45,545 nucleotides of DNA from Candidatus Onthoplasma faecigallinarum (GCA_018715225.1 DVMB01000044.1:1-45545); one strand, 5' to 3'; positions 15,854 to 25,593 are shown, counted from the first letter of the stretch. The notes: generated by a model not told the origin, from the letters alone. A program made the numbers and translations.

Positions 15854-15878
15854 AAAGCGACTCAGGTCGCTTTTTTTA
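15854..15878 (+). terminator. Terminator of rpsO
   Basis: AAAGCGAC (15854-15861), loop TCAG, GTCGCTTT (15866-15873) and a T-run, three bases after the stop codon. Confidence 0.92.
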
Positions 15879-15883
15879 TTTGT

Positions 15884-15912
15884 TTGACAGTTTCAAAAAT
15901 ATTTGATATAAA
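15884..15912 (+). promoter_or_regulatory. Promoter giving a probably leaderless transcript
   Basis: TTGACA (15884-15889), 17-bp spacer, TATAAA (15907-15912). The expected start site falls on or next to ATG 15920, which has no ribosome site. Confidence 0.7.
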
Positions 15913-15919
15913 TTTTTAC

Positions 15920-16978
15920 ATGGAAGAGACAAAAAACGAAATAGTTGAATCTGTTCAACCAAAAATAGAAAACAAAATTGTCATTCAAAGGAAGTCGAAT
16001 TTTGAACTTTTGAGAATCATTGCTATGATAATGATTACTTTTTCTAATATTGCCAGTTATGGAGATTATGCGTCCACATTGATGGAATCTGGGCTTTGGT
16101 TCAATAAAATTCTTCACTCGTTGATGACTGTTGGCGGGTATGTGGGTGCAAATTTATATGTGCTGATTTCCGCTTATTTCCTGTGCAAGACAGAGAAGTT
16201 TAATTTGAAGAAACTTTTGAATATTTCATCGATTACAGCGTTGTATTCAATTGGCTTCTTTGTAGTGTTTTCTATTGTGAACAGCGGTAATTTTACTCTT
16301 CAAAACTTTTTAGGGGCGGTTTTACCTATCATTTATCAAACCTATTGGTTTGTAACTGTGTATTTTGTCATGCTATTGGTCTCTCCACTTCTAAATATTA
16401 TTATAAGGAATATAAATGCCAAGCAACATCTTATCATTTGCGGTGTCATGCTGAGTATGTATGTCTTGATCAACGCTCTCACAGGTCATTCTTTTGATAT
16501 GTCTAGAGTTGACTGGTTTATAGCACTCTATTTTTGTGGCTCTTTTATTAGAATCTATGCAGATAAAATCAAGATAAATTATGTTCTCTTTATTCTTATT
16601 ACCATATTGAATTTTATAGTGATGACAGTTGGTGCATTTCTACAGACTGACGGAATGGAAATAAATTCTATCTTGATTGTGTTGTCGTCTTTGTTTATAT
16701 TTTTGATGTTTTCTAAGTTTACATTTACCTCAAAGACAGTAAACTTCATAGCACGCCATACCTTTGGCATGTACTTGTTCCAGGATTATTTCTTGTTCAG
16801 GTCGGTACTATATGTCTCAATATTTAATTTTCCACATTTTGCTACTACGCCGTATTTTATATTGATGATTTTTGCTTGTTTGGTGTTTGTGTTTGTCTGT
16901 GCCCTCGTGATTGAGTCTATAAGGAAATTGTTTGTCTGGATAGGTCGCAACATTGCTCTAAGCATCAAAACTAGATAA
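15920..16978 (+). CDS. Acyltransferase-3-like integral membrane protein with altered catalytic motif
   Basis: 352 residues with about ten transmembrane helices. 'SNFELLRIIAMIMI' after a charged 30-residue N-terminus is the start signature of the acyltransferase 3 family (OafA/WecH type), which acylates surface sugars. In that family an R-x10-H motif in the first helix is needed for catalysis; here the Arg is present but the His position is Asn ('RIIAMIMITFSN'), so activity is doubtful. ATG 15920 is used rather than the ATG in the rpsO terminator (15851), because a consensus promoter ends seven bases before it; the mRNA would be leaderless. It interrupts the usual rpsO-pnp neighbourhood. Role: possibly modification of cell-surface polysaccharide. 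Confidence 0.8.
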   Translation: MEETKNEIVESVQPKIENKIVIQRKSNFELLRIIAMIMITFSNIASYGDYASTLMESGLWFNKILHSLMTVGGYVGANLYVLISAYFLCKTEKFNLKKLLNISSITALYSIGFFVVFSIVNSGNFTLQNFLGAVLPIIYQTYWFVTVYFVMLLVSPLLNIIIRNINAKQHLIICGVMLSMYVLINALTGHSFDMSRVDWFIALYFCGSFIRIYADKIKINYVLFILITILNFIVMTVGAFLQTDGMEINSILIVLSSLFIFLMFSKFTFTSKTVNFIARHTFGMYLFQDYFLFRSVLYVSIFNFPHFATTPYFILMIFACLVFVFVCALVIESIRKLFVWIGRNIALSIKTR

Positions 16979-17098
16979 TTTAGGCTAAAAAAGTTTGAAA
17001 ATATGTTTGATAAATATATTTTTATGTGGTATTCTAATTATATAAATATTGGATAATTTACTATTTTATAGTATTTTCAACAATTTAAGGGGTAAATT

Positions 17099-17941
17099 AT
17101 GGAAGAATATAATGTGAATTATTTACATTCTTTTGTAGCACCAAGTGATGACATAAAAAAGATTACGAAAAGCAAAAAAGGCTTTGTCGAATCTTTTGTG
17201 GAGATTTTGGAAAATAATGTTGGAAAAGAGTATTATGAGTTTTTGTATGCAATGTACGAAAATTTCTTTAGTCTAATCAGGGGCAACGCTCGCTATCACG
17301 AGGTAGTCAATGAAAATAATTCATACCTAGATAGTTATAAACTCAAAGTAAACGAGTTAGACGAAATTTTATTGAAATACAACAAGCCCCTAAAATCTAT
17401 CTATGAAGATATGATAGATGTAAATTATCAAGAAAATTTAGATGCAATGTTGGAAGAATTGACCGAAGCAGTAAATTCGGCTTCTCAAATTGTACGTGAG
17501 GCGAACGAGATGATCAAGCCAACCGTTGAATTGGAAGCTGAGATAAAAACCTTGAAAGAGAGTCTAAAAAATTACATAAAAGAGATAAATCAAATTTACA
17601 AAAAATTGTACAACATTGGAGAACTCAAAATATTTAGCAATAGTTGCAAGGAAGAATGTAGAGAGATGTTCTTCCAGTATGCCACAACTGACAAGAATAA
17701 AATTGATGAGAAATTGGACAAGATATTTGAATATTTGTGGAACCAATCTATAAATGAAGCAAACATTTTAAATGCTTGTGCCAACAAGGCTAAGGAAATT
17801 GCTAAGAAACTAAAGACGGGTACGGAAGATATAAGTGAGGCGGATGTCGAACAAGCGAATAGTTGTTTTGCTCAATTGGAACAGTATGGAAGAGAGTTGT
17901 CCATTGTTGCGGATGATGATCTGTTGAAAAACGCCAATTAA
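17099..17941 (+). CDS. Coiled-coil protein of unknown function
   Basis: 280 residues with an AAGGGG ribosome site before ATG 17099. No signal peptide or membrane segment. Residues about 95-175 and 190-270 are long charged helices (Glu/Lys/Leu/Ile) suited to coiled coils; 'SNSCKEECREMF' holds two close cysteines. No family recognised. It sits between the acyltransferase-like gene and pnp with its own AT-rich promoter region and no clear terminator, so read-through into pnp is possible. Probably a cytoplasmic structural protein of this lineage. Confidence 0.7.
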   Translation: MEEYNVNYLHSFVAPSDDIKKITKSKKGFVESFVEILENNVGKEYYEFLYAMYENFFSLIRGNARYHEVVNENNSYLDSYKLKVNELDEILLKYNKPLKSIYEDMIDVNYQENLDAMLEELTEAVNSASQIVREANEMIKPTVELEAEIKTLKESLKNYIKEINQIYKKLYNIGELKIFSNSCKEECREMFFQYATTDKNKIDEKLDKIFEYLWNQSINEANILNACANKAKEIAKKLKTGTEDISEADVEQANSCFAQLEQYGRELSIVADDDLLKNAN

Positions 17942-18010
17942 TTTTTTACAAATTAGTCAATATTAATTTCAAATTTGTTTTTGAAATTGATATCTTTTTT
18001 TTGCACAATA

Positions 18011-18019
18011 TGGTATAAT
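18011..18019 (+). promoter_or_regulatory. Extended -10 of pnp
   Basis: TGGTATAAT, a consensus extended -10 (TATAAT at 18014-18019), 24 bp before the pnp start. The -35 region is poor. Confidence 0.55.
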
Positions 18020-18043
18020 TTTATAGATACTATAAGGAGATTT

Positions 18044-20131
18044 ATGAAAGAGACAACTTACAAGACAGAAATTGGCGGAAGGGAAGTGGAAGTAAAATTG
18101 GGAAAATATTGCGGGCAAGCCAATGGTCATTGCATCGTGCAATGTGGCGACACTGTAGTCATGGTCAACGCTACTATGTCAAAAGCTCCACGTCCAGGTA
18201 TGGACTTTTTCCCTTTGAGTGTAGATTATGAAGAGAAGATGTATAGCGTGGGGAAAATCCCAGGCGGATACAAAAAGAGAGAAGGTCGCCCAAGTGATCA
18301 GGCGATATTGAGAAGCAGATTGATTGATAGACCAATTAGACCACTTTTCCCAAAAGGGTTTTATAATGATGTAACAATCATAGCTACCCCTCTATCTGTG
18401 GATAACGACATTGCACCAGAACCTTTGGCAATGCTTGGGAGCAGTATAGCACTGTCTATAAGCGATATTCCGTTCGAGGGGCCTACAGGAGCGGTAAAAG
18501 TTGGCTGTGTTGACGGCAAATTTATAGTGAATCCTACTGTAGAGCAGATGGAAAAAAGTAGCATTGACCTTACTGTCAGCGGAACGAAAGAGGCCATTTT
18601 GATGGTGGAATCAGGGGCGAAAGAGGTCAGCGAAGAGTTGATGCTGGACGCTATCATGTTCGCTCATGAGGAGATCAAAAAGCAAGTCGAGTTCCAGGAA
18701 AAAATGGTAAAAGATTTAAAGGTAAAAAAGACAGACAAGATTATATTCGATGAAATTCCAGAGGACTTGGACAAGGCTGTGCGTGAATATGCGGATAAAA
18801 AACTTGATGAGATTTTGACCAACTTTGATAGACATGTTCGTGATGATTTGGAAGACGAGATGACGGCAGATGTTTTGGCTCACTTTGAGCAGGAATATCC
18901 AGAACAAGAAAAAGCTATTGGGCAGATATTGTACAATATGAAGAAAGAAAAGGTCCGTCATAAGATTTTGTACAAAGGTATCCGTCCAGACGGCAGAAAG
19001 ACCAATGAAATACGTCCTATCTGGTGTGAGGTGGGCTTGCTTCCACGTGTGCATGGTTCAGCGGTGTTCACTCGTGGAGAGACACAAGTGTTGACAACTT
19101 GTACACTAGGTATGATCAGCGAAGCTCAAGAGTTGGACGGGCTAGATACTGAGGAATACAAGAGGTATATGCACCAGTACAATATGCCTGGGTATACTAC
19201 AGGGGAGGCAAAACCTTTGCGTAGTCCAGGAAGAAGAGAGATAGGACACGGAGCTTTGGCTGAACGTGCTTTGCTGGCAGTCTTGCCAAGCGAGGAAGAA
19301 TTCCCTTATGCAATTCGTACAGTGAGCGATGTGCTTTCTTCTAACGGCTCTACATCTCAGGCGTCTGTCTGTGGAAGTACTTTGGCTTTGATGGATGCTG
19401 GTGTGCCGATTTCAGCACCAGTTGCAGGCATTGCAATGGGACTTATGAAAGACAAAGATAGCGACAGAGTCGCTGTCCTGACAGATATTCAAGGACTGGA
19501 AGATTTTCTAGGAGACATGGACTTCAAAGTGGCAGGAACGACAAAAGGAATCACAGCAATACAGATGGATATAAAGATCCATGGTATAGATAGAAAGATT
19601 TTATCTACCGCTCTAGAGCAGGCGAGATTGGGTAGACTTGAGATATTGAAGATAATGTCCAAGACGATCAAGGCTCCTAGAAAAGAATTGTCAAAATATG
19701 CACCTAAGATCATCACATTCAAGATAGATCCAGACAAGATTCGTGAAGTGATCGGTACAGGTGGAAAAGTTATCAATCAAATCATTGATAAGACAGGTGT
19801 CAAGATAGACATCAAAGATGAAGGTGATGTATTCGTCTCTTCTACAGATAAAGAGATGATGGAAAAAGCAAAAAGTATGATACTAGCCATTGCCACTGAT
19901 TTTGAATTGAATTGCGAATATGAAGGAGTTGTCAACAAGATTACACCATTTGGTGCGTTTGTAGAAGTCGCTCCAGGAAAAGAAGGGATGATTCATATTT
20001 CAAAACTATCCAAAGAGCATGTTGACAAAGTAGAAGATGTGGTCAAAGTTGGCGACAGAGTGCGTGTCAAGACGATTAAAATTGATGAACGTGGCAGAGT
20101 TGATATGAAATTGATTGAAAAGTTAAATTAA
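18044..20131 (+). CDS. pnp: Polyribonucleotide nucleotidyltransferase (PNPase)
   Basis: 695 residues from ATG 18044, preceded by AAGGAGAT; the upstream open frame from 17975 has no start signal. It degrades RNA 3' to 5' using phosphate and is a core part of the degradosome. Order of domains: RNase PH 1 (about 1-145), helical linker (240-320), RNase PH 2 (330-540, with 'DIQGLEDFLGDMDFKVAGT' around the catalytic Asp residues), KH (about 555-615, GxxG loop 'GTGGKVIN') and S1 (about 625-690, 'ITPFGAFVEVAPGKEGMIH'). Length and motifs are complete. It ends in a strong terminator. Confidence 0.98.
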   Translation: MKETTYKTEIGGREVEVKLGKYCGQANGHCIVQCGDTVVMVNATMSKAPRPGMDFFPLSVDYEEKMYSVGKIPGGYKKREGRPSDQAILRSRLIDRPIRPLFPKGFYNDVTIIATPLSVDNDIAPEPLAMLGSSIALSISDIPFEGPTGAVKVGCVDGKFIVNPTVEQMEKSSIDLTVSGTKEAILMVESGAKEVSEELMLDAIMFAHEEIKKQVEFQEKMVKDLKVKKTDKIIFDEIPEDLDKAVREYADKKLDEILTNFDRHVRDDLEDEMTADVLAHFEQEYPEQEKAIGQILYNMKKEKVRHKILYKGIRPDGRKTNEIRPIWCEVGLLPRVHGSAVFTRGETQVLTTCTLGMISEAQELDGLDTEEYKRYMHQYNMPGYTTGEAKPLRSPGRREIGHGALAERALLAVLPSEEEFPYAIRTVSDVLSSNGSTSQASVCGSTLALMDAGVPISAPVAGIAMGLMKDKDSDRVAVLTDIQGLEDFLGDMDFKVAGTTKGITAIQMDIKIHGIDRKILSTALEQARLGRLEILKIMSKTIKAPRKELSKYAPKIITFKIDPDKIREVIGTGGKVINQIIDKTGVKIDIKDEGDVFVSSTDKEMMEKAKSMILAIATDFELNCEYEGVVNKITPFGAFVEVAPGKEGMIHISKLSKEHVDKVEDVVKVGDRVRVKTIKIDERGRVDMKLIEKLN

Positions 20132-20167
20132 AAATCAACTTTCACAAAATTTAAAATAAAAGCAAAA

Positions 20168-20195
20168 AAACTCTATCTAGATTGATAGAGTTTTT
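20168..20195 (+). terminator. Terminator of pnp
   Basis: AAACTCTATC (20168-20177), loop TAGATT, GATAGAGTTT (20184-20193) and T-run. The reverse strand has an A/T-rich flank as well, so it may also serve the convergent gene ending at 20230. Confidence 0.9.
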
Positions 20196-20229
20196 GTTTG
20201 TGTATAATTTGTCAATAGGTAAGATATTT

Positions 20230-21183
20230 TTATGCTTGGCGCACGTCGTATGAGACAGATGTGTCCAAATATTTTTCTAGCTCTGGGAATTTTGGAAGAT
20301 AATCTTTCACGACTGCTTTTACTTCTTGCTTTGATGAATGGGTAAATATTATCTTAGGATTGAAATCATTGAAAAATCCAGGATAAATGTTGTTCAACAC
20401 TCTAGGGCAACGGCAGATTGCAGACCCTAATGTACCAGGTTTTTCAAAGGCTACTCGTTTAATTTGTTCATATGATAGATATTCCACCACTCCAGGGGCG
20501 TTGGATACTAATTTTACCATCTGCTCAACATTATTGTTTAGCAGAGTTTTCATTTGCTCATTTATATCATTGAATTTTTCTGGATGGTCTCTTAGGACGT
20601 ATAAAATATCGTCAAAATTATTCATAATATTAATATGTTCAGGGAAAAATTTCAAATATTTTTTCTTAAACGTTTCGTTTGAAAGAGCCCCTTCCGCTAT
20701 TAGTCGAACCCTCAATTCAGCTAGTTGCTCTTCAGTGAGTTTGTGCATTGGTAGATAGGGCTTAAAAAAGATTTCAGTAGGGGAGTATAGCAAGAATTCA
20801 GGATAGGCTATGGACAATTCTCTAAACAATTTGTTATATTCTGGATTTAGAGCATGCTTTTGGGTATAGAGAGCATAATGTTCATCGCTCAAACTTTTGA
20901 ATTTTTCTAGCTCTTTGCTGTATTTTTTTATGGCTGTTTTCGCATTTGAAGATTTTGCTTCTGCAAGTAGGTTTTCATATAATTGTTTTGATTGAACACT
21001 GAGGAGATTATTTAGTTCTTCCAATCTGGCAGCCCTTTTTTCTTGGTCCTGTATTGCTTTTGCTTGCCTATTTTTTGTCTCCTCTGTGCGAGATTGCTTT
21101 GTGATCAGTGCTTTGATAATTCTTTTGTTTTCTTCCCTTTTTCTTTTTTTTATTTGTTCATCATAATCATAACTTTGATGCAT
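20230..21183 (-). CDS. Coiled-coil and helical-repeat protein, unknown function
   Basis: 317 residues with an AAAGGAG ribosome site before ATG 21183. Residues 8-100 are a highly charged coiled coil (Lys/Glu/Arg/Gln). Residues 105-310 look like irregular short helical repeats with recurring Pro-Glu and Leu patterns ('AYPEFLLYSP', 'DHPEKFNDI', 'NAPGVVEYLS', 'EKPGTLGSAICRCPRVLNNI'). No signal peptide or membrane segment. No family assigned. It points against pnp and ends at the shared terminator. A scaffold or interaction role is the most one can infer. Confidence 0.7.
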   Translation of the reverse strand: MHQSYDYDEQIKKRKREENKRIIKALITKQSRTEETKNRQAKAIQDQEKRAARLEELNNLLSVQSKQLYENLLAEAKSSNAKTAIKKYSKELEKFKSLSDEHYALYTQKHALNPEYNKLFRELSIAYPEFLLYSPTEIFFKPYLPMHKLTEEQLAELRVRLIAEGALSNETFKKKYLKFFPEHINIMNNFDDILYVLRDHPEKFNDINEQMKTLLNNNVEQMVKLVSNAPGVVEYLSYEQIKRVAFEKPGTLGSAICRCPRVLNNIYPGFFNDFNPKIIFTHSSKQEVKAVVKDYLPKFPELEKYLDTSVSYDVRQA

Positions 21184-21558
21184 AAGGTCTCCTTTTTGCG
21201 TTTATTTTAGCATGAGAACTAGTAACTGTCAATTGTGCAATTCAATTTTATTAAATTATTTTGTAATATGGGTTTTATTTGTGTTCCAATTTTTTGTTTT
21301 GTAAGGAGGAATTTTTATAATATTATTAATAATTTATTATGATTATATACCACATTATATTGCGATTTGAATTAAATATAGTTTTTGGCATGAAAGATTT
21401 TTTTAGAAAAGCATTAAAATTTTTGAGCATCGGCTCAATAGCTCATTGTTAGAGGCAGAGTTTTTGGAGACTATGGGTTGGTATAAAAATAATGATTTAA
21501 AAAAAGATAGATTAAAAACATATATCATAGATTTGATTTTCTTTTAATAAGTTATATT
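21184..21558. other. AT-rich intergenic region without a convincing gene
   Basis: A ribosome-site-like AAGGAGG at about 21303 is not followed by a good start. A 37-codon frame from ATG 21339 and a 24-codon frame from 21471 are too short and unsupported. A stretch near 21430-21480 (TAGCTCATTGTTAGAGG...) faintly recalls a tRNA D-arm but folds into no cloverleaf. It contains the promoters of the two divergent genes, which I cannot place exactly. Confidence 0.5.
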
Positions 21559-22248
21559 ATGAAAAAAAGTTTGATCAAAGCCAATATTGTCATCGCTGTC
21601 ATGTTTGTAGCATTGATAGCTATTGCATATAGTAATGCCAATTCGCTTAGCGTACAGGCTGATTCTAGAGTTATCTATGCGGGGGATACGTCAAAGAACA
21701 ATGTATGCTTTATGATAAATGTGTATCAAGGTAACGAGTATGTAAGAGATATTCTTGATATTCTTGATGTATATAATGTCAAGACCACGTTTTTTATAGG
21801 CGGGTCGTGGGCTGTCAACAATATTGATCTGGTAAAAGAGATCTACACTCGTGGGCACGAGTTGGGGAATCACGGCTTTTATCACAAAGATCAGGACACG
21901 TTGGATTTTGATGCCAATGTACAGGAGATTGAACTTTGTCATAAAGTTGTCAGTGAAAATTTGGGAATAGAGATGAAACTTTTTGCACCTCCTAGCGGGG
22001 CATATAATGTGACGGTGGTTGATGCTGCTACGAGTCTTAATTATAAGACAATAATGTGGACAAGAGATACCATTGATTGGCGAGATCAAGATGCTGACTT
22101 GATCTACAAACGTGCGATAAAAGATTTATCTAATGGAGATTTGATTTTGATGCACCCTACAGAAAAGACGGTTCAGGCACTTGTGGATATTTTGTCATAT
22201 ACAATCAATAATGATTTTAATCCTACAACAGTAACAAATTGTTTATAA
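21559..22248 (+). CDS. NodB-type polysaccharide deacetylase relative with altered motifs
   Basis: 229 residues. Residues 8-25 form an N-terminal membrane anchor or signal peptide, so it acts outside the membrane. The NodB fold is clear: 'VKTTFFIGGSWAVNN', His pair H105/H109 in 'GHELGNHGFYH', 'TRDTIDW' (motif 4) and 'LILMHPT' (motif 5). Motif 1, normally TFDDG, is 'FMINVYQG', so both catalytic Asp residues are missing, and motif 3 Arg is Ala ('FAPPSG'). The metal His pair is retained. It lies between pnp and spoIIIE, the position of ylxY in Bacillus, which suggests a conserved wall- or spore-related gene. It may be a non-catalytic or altered deacetylase. Confidence 0.8.
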   Translation: MKKSLIKANIVIAVMFVALIAIAYSNANSLSVQADSRVIYAGDTSKNNVCFMINVYQGNEYVRDILDILDVYNVKTTFFIGGSWAVNNIDLVKEIYTRGHELGNHGFYHKDQDTLDFDANVQEIELCHKVVSENLGIEMKLFAPPSGAYNVTVVDAATSLNYKTIMWTRDTIDWRDQDADLIYKRAIKDLSNGDLILMHPTEKTVQALVDILSYTINNDFNPTTVTNCL

Positions 22249-22443
22249 ATATTTTAAAAATTAATAAATTATTATAAAATATTGATTTTTTGGGCAATTT
22301 TTGTATATTTTTATGGATTTTTATATATTTTTTGAATTTTATTTAATTTATTTAATGATTTAAATTTTTAGATAAATTATTCCTTTTTAAAAAATCGTTT
22401 GTGTTTTTTTTCGAATTGATGTATATTATTAAAAAGGATATAT

Positions 22444-25407
22444 ATGGCAATCTATAAATCTTCTTTTAATAAAAAACCAGATAAAAAAGAAAGCGAGAAA
22501 CAAGAGAAAGAAAAGCAAATCGTAGTCAAAGAAAAGAAAGTCAAGGCTAAAAGAAAAGTCAATGCTCCTCTAATTTCTCTCATTGTTTTTTCCGTTATAT
22601 TTTTGATATGTATTTTGCCGTCTAATTTTATTAAAAATTTTATATTGGGTGTGATAGGTCTACTTGTCTATCCTATATGTGTAATCGGCATTTTGGTGTC
22701 GGCTTTGTTCATGAAAAAAAAGAGATTTTCCTTTTCTCCTAACAAGCGATATATTATATATCTATCCATTGCACTATTTATTATATGGTTTATTTTCCAC
22801 TTGATATTGACCTCTAGACTTCCTATGAATGGATATGGCGAATTTTTAAGGGAGACATATTTGGCTAGGACTACAGCGGGTGGTATTTTATTTAGTTTGA
22901 TTTCTTATCCTATTGTAAAACTGCTTACGTTGGTTGGGGCGTATGTGTTCAGTGCAATAGCATTGGCAATAATTGTGGGGCTAATTATTGATTTTATCAA
23001 TACGGAAAGAAATTCTAACAAGGCAGAGAAAAAGTCAAAATTTGATTTTAATTCAATAGAAGATTTTGAACTAGAAGAACCAGAAATTAAGCCAGTCAGC
23101 AAAGAAGAACAGGCAAAGAAGATAGCAAAACGCAGATTGGGACTAGAAAAGGGCGAGACAACTATTCTCTCTAGCAGTATGCCGAATCTGGACATAAATT
23201 CTAGAGAGAGTCAATCAAGGCCTATGTCCAAGAGAGAATATATTTTGACTCCTATTGAGCCTGTCATCCCACCTGAAAATACGGACGATCTGTTCCTAGA
23301 CAATTCGACAGGGTATTTTAATAGCAAAAAGGTCAATAAAAAATCTAACTTCAACGATACTCTTTCATCCAATAATGTGCTAGATTCGGCTACGATTCCG
23401 CAAGCAAATACACGTGAGGAAGAAAAACCAAGTCAAATAGAAGAAATAAAGCCAGTAGAAGATATAAAAATTTTGGACACAGAGAGAGAAACTCGAGAAG
23501 AAGATTCTCATGTAGATACTATCTCTACTGATGTTTATGACGAACAAAATAGCCAGGCAGACAACGAGTATAAGGATATTATATTAGATGATGAAGATGA
23601 GTATCAAGATTATGACTATATGTCCAGCGAAGAGAATGATAGTGGCGAGGAAATAGAGGAAGACGACTTATCTTCTCTTGAAAACTTGGATGAAGCGGAG
23701 GATAATGATCTAGGAGATACAAATATTGCTGAAGAGATAACTCCAGACCTTAATCAAAAAGATTTTGTGGACAATTATTCTAAGCCTAAAGAGGATTTTT
23801 CGCTTGGGTCTACAGTAGAGACAGAGGTGGTGCGTCCTAGTGTAGATTTGTCTAAATTCAATCTACCTAATGTGTCTAAAAAATTGGACGACGAACCTGA
23901 GCAGATGAAGATAGAAGAGCCTAAGGTTAAGCAAGAGATTCCGCCATATGTGACTCCGCCTGTAGAATTGTTGAACTATATTGACAACCCTAGCAGGATC
24001 ACTGATGAAGAATTGCAGGACAACATAGACAGATTGGAGCAAGTATTAGAAGATTTCAAAGTGCCTGCAAAAGTAAATAATGTAAAGGTCGGGCCGGCTG
24101 TAACTCGCTATGAATTGACTATGCCAAGGGGGATTTCTGTCAACAAGATTGCACAAATGGCAGATGATATCGCCATGACCTTGGCGTCAAATGGTGCTAT
24201 CCGTGTGGAAGCCCCAATTCCGGGAAAAAATTCGGTAGGTATAGAAGTGCCTAATGCTCAAGTCAGTGCGGTGAGTCTTCGTGAGTTGATAGACAGCAAT
24301 GAGTTTAGAGTAAGGGGCAATCCATTGTCTTTCGTGCTTGGTAAAGATATCAATGGCGACATCATTTTCTGTAATCTTGACAAAATGCCACACCTTTTGG
24401 TTGCAGGTAGTACGGGTAGCGGTAAATCAGTATGCTTGAATACAATGCTTTTAAGTATGTGTTATAAATCTGGTCCGCAAGATTTGAGATTGATTTTGGT
24501 CGATCCAAAAATGGTGGAATTCTCTACTTATAATGGGTTGCCACATCTGTTGATTCCAGAAGTGATTACGAACAAGGATATGACTATAAATGCACTAGAT
24601 TGGGCGATAAAAGAGATGGAAAGACGATATGCTCTGTTTGCTAAAAATCATGTAGTCAATATCAACGAGTTCAACAAACTAGATGCAGTAAAATCAAAGA
24701 GAGAGGAAAAACTACCTTTCATTGTCATTGTCGTAGACGAGTTGGCAGATTTGATGCTGGAAGCGAAGCGTGAGATCGAAGATAGAATTGCGAAATTGGC
24801 AGCCAAGGCGAGAGCGGCAGGTATCCACTTGGTACTTGCGACTCAAAGACCGTCTGTGGACGTAATCACTGGTACAGTGAAAGCCAATCTTCCTAGCCGA
24901 ATTGCGTTCGCTTTGACCAATTACATGGACAGCAAGACTGTTCTCGACGGTGGCGGTGCTGAAAAATTGTTGGGTAAAGGGGATATGTTGTTCAAACCGC
25001 AAGACAAACCTGAGCCTAGACGTGTACAAGGAGCGTTTGTATCCAATGCAGAAATCAGCAAAGTTGTAGAATTTATCAAAACTCACAATCTTCCAGTCTA
25101 TGATGATGCTACTGGTAACGCTATCAAAAATCCACATCAGGAAAAATCTCATTCACATGAGGGCGGTGCGATGAGAGATCAAGAATTCGATCCTGTATTG
25201 AAAGAAGCATTGCGTATGTTTATACAAACAAAACAAGCTAGTGGCAGCATGATCTCGAGGAGATATTCGGTCGGTTTCAATAGAGCGGGCAGAATCATGG
25301 ATCAAATGGAACGTGCAGGTTTCATAGGTCCGCAGGAGGGCTCAAAACCTAGACAAGTTTTGATAACTATGGAAGAATACAAGGCGATCTTTGGAGACGA
25401 CGAGTAG
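22444..25407 (+). CDS. spoIIIE: FtsK/SpoIIIE DNA translocase
   Basis: 987 residues. Membrane-anchored hexameric ATPase that pumps DNA through the division or sporulation septum. Residues 1-38 are basic and cytoplasmic; four transmembrane helices lie at about 40-60, 65-90, 100-122 and 145-182; residues about 200-500 are a long acidic linker. The motor follows with Walker A 'AGSTGSGKS' near residue 655, Walker B 'FIVIVVDELADLM' near 760 and 'VLATQRPSVDVITG'. The C-terminal gamma winged helix (about 915-985, 'RRYSVGFNRAGRIMDQME') reads KOPS/SRS-type sequences. An AAGGA site precedes ATG 22444. Whether it serves division, sporulation or both cannot be told; a second paralogue may exist elsewhere. 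Confidence 0.96.
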   Translation: MAIYKSSFNKKPDKKESEKQEKEKQIVVKEKKVKAKRKVNAPLISLIVFSVIFLICILPSNFIKNFILGVIGLLVYPICVIGILVSALFMKKKRFSFSPNKRYIIYLSIALFIIWFIFHLILTSRLPMNGYGEFLRETYLARTTAGGILFSLISYPIVKLLTLVGAYVFSAIALAIIVGLIIDFINTERNSNKAEKKSKFDFNSIEDFELEEPEIKPVSKEEQAKKIAKRRLGLEKGETTILSSSMPNLDINSRESQSRPMSKREYILTPIEPVIPPENTDDLFLDNSTGYFNSKKVNKKSNFNDTLSSNNVLDSATIPQANTREEEKPSQIEEIKPVEDIKILDTERETREEDSHVDTISTDVYDEQNSQADNEYKDIILDDEDEYQDYDYMSSEENDSGEEIEEDDLSSLENLDEAEDNDLGDTNIAEEITPDLNQKDFVDNYSKPKEDFSLGSTVETEVVRPSVDLSKFNLPNVSKKLDDEPEQMKIEEPKVKQEIPPYVTPPVELLNYIDNPSRITDEELQDNIDRLEQVLEDFKVPAKVNNVKVGPAVTRYELTMPRGISVNKIAQMADDIAMTLASNGAIRVEAPIPGKNSVGIEVPNAQVSAVSLRELIDSNEFRVRGNPLSFVLGKDINGDIIFCNLDKMPHLLVAGSTGSGKSVCLNTMLLSMCYKSGPQDLRLILVDPKMVEFSTYNGLPHLLIPEVITNKDMTINALDWAIKEMERRYALFAKNHVVNINEFNKLDAVKSKREEKLPFIVIVVDELADLMLEAKREIEDRIAKLAAKARAAGIHLVLATQRPSVDVITGTVKANLPSRIAFALTNYMDSKTVLDGGGAEKLLGKGDMLFKPQDKPEPRRVQGAFVSNAEISKVVEFIKTHNLPVYDDATGNAIKNPHQEKSHSHEGGAMRDQEFDPVLKEALRMFIQTKQASGSMISRRYSVGFNRAGRIMDQMERAGFIGPQEGSKPRQVLITMEEYKAIFGDDE

Positions 25408-25461
25408 AGTATAATAATAGGATTGTCAATTTATAAAACACATTTAATGTTAGAAGATAAA

Positions 25462-25490
25462 AAATTGCCAATATGCTTGGCAATTTTTTT
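25462..25490 (+). terminator. Terminator of spoIIIE/ftsK
   Basis: AAATTGCCAA (25462-25471), loop TATGC, TTGGCAATTT (25477-25486) and T-run. Confidence 0.92.
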
Positions 25491-25548
25491 GAAACTAAAA
25501 TTGATTAAACGAATACTATTATAAACAAAAATGTTATTTTAAGAAAGG

Positions 25549-25577
25549 TTGACAAAATATTTATAGTTTGATAAAAT
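25549..25577 (+). promoter_or_regulatory. Promoter upstream of the tRNA-Leu half and tRNA-Leu
   Basis: TTGACA (25549-25554), 17-bp spacer, TAAAAT (25572-25577). It would start transcription near 25584, before the partial tRNA copy; no comparable promoter is visible directly before the intact tRNA. Confidence 0.8.
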
Positions 25578-25593
25578 AATATAGGCTAAAAAA

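Noticed and set aside
17975..18043. N-terminal extension of PNPase
   Set aside because: The extension covers the promoter region; the AAGGAG site and family N-terminus place the start at 18044.
21425..21500. tRNA-like stretch (TAGCTCATTGTTAGAGG...)
   Set aside because: Only a D-arm-like piece is present; no acceptor, anticodon or T-arm pairing could be found.
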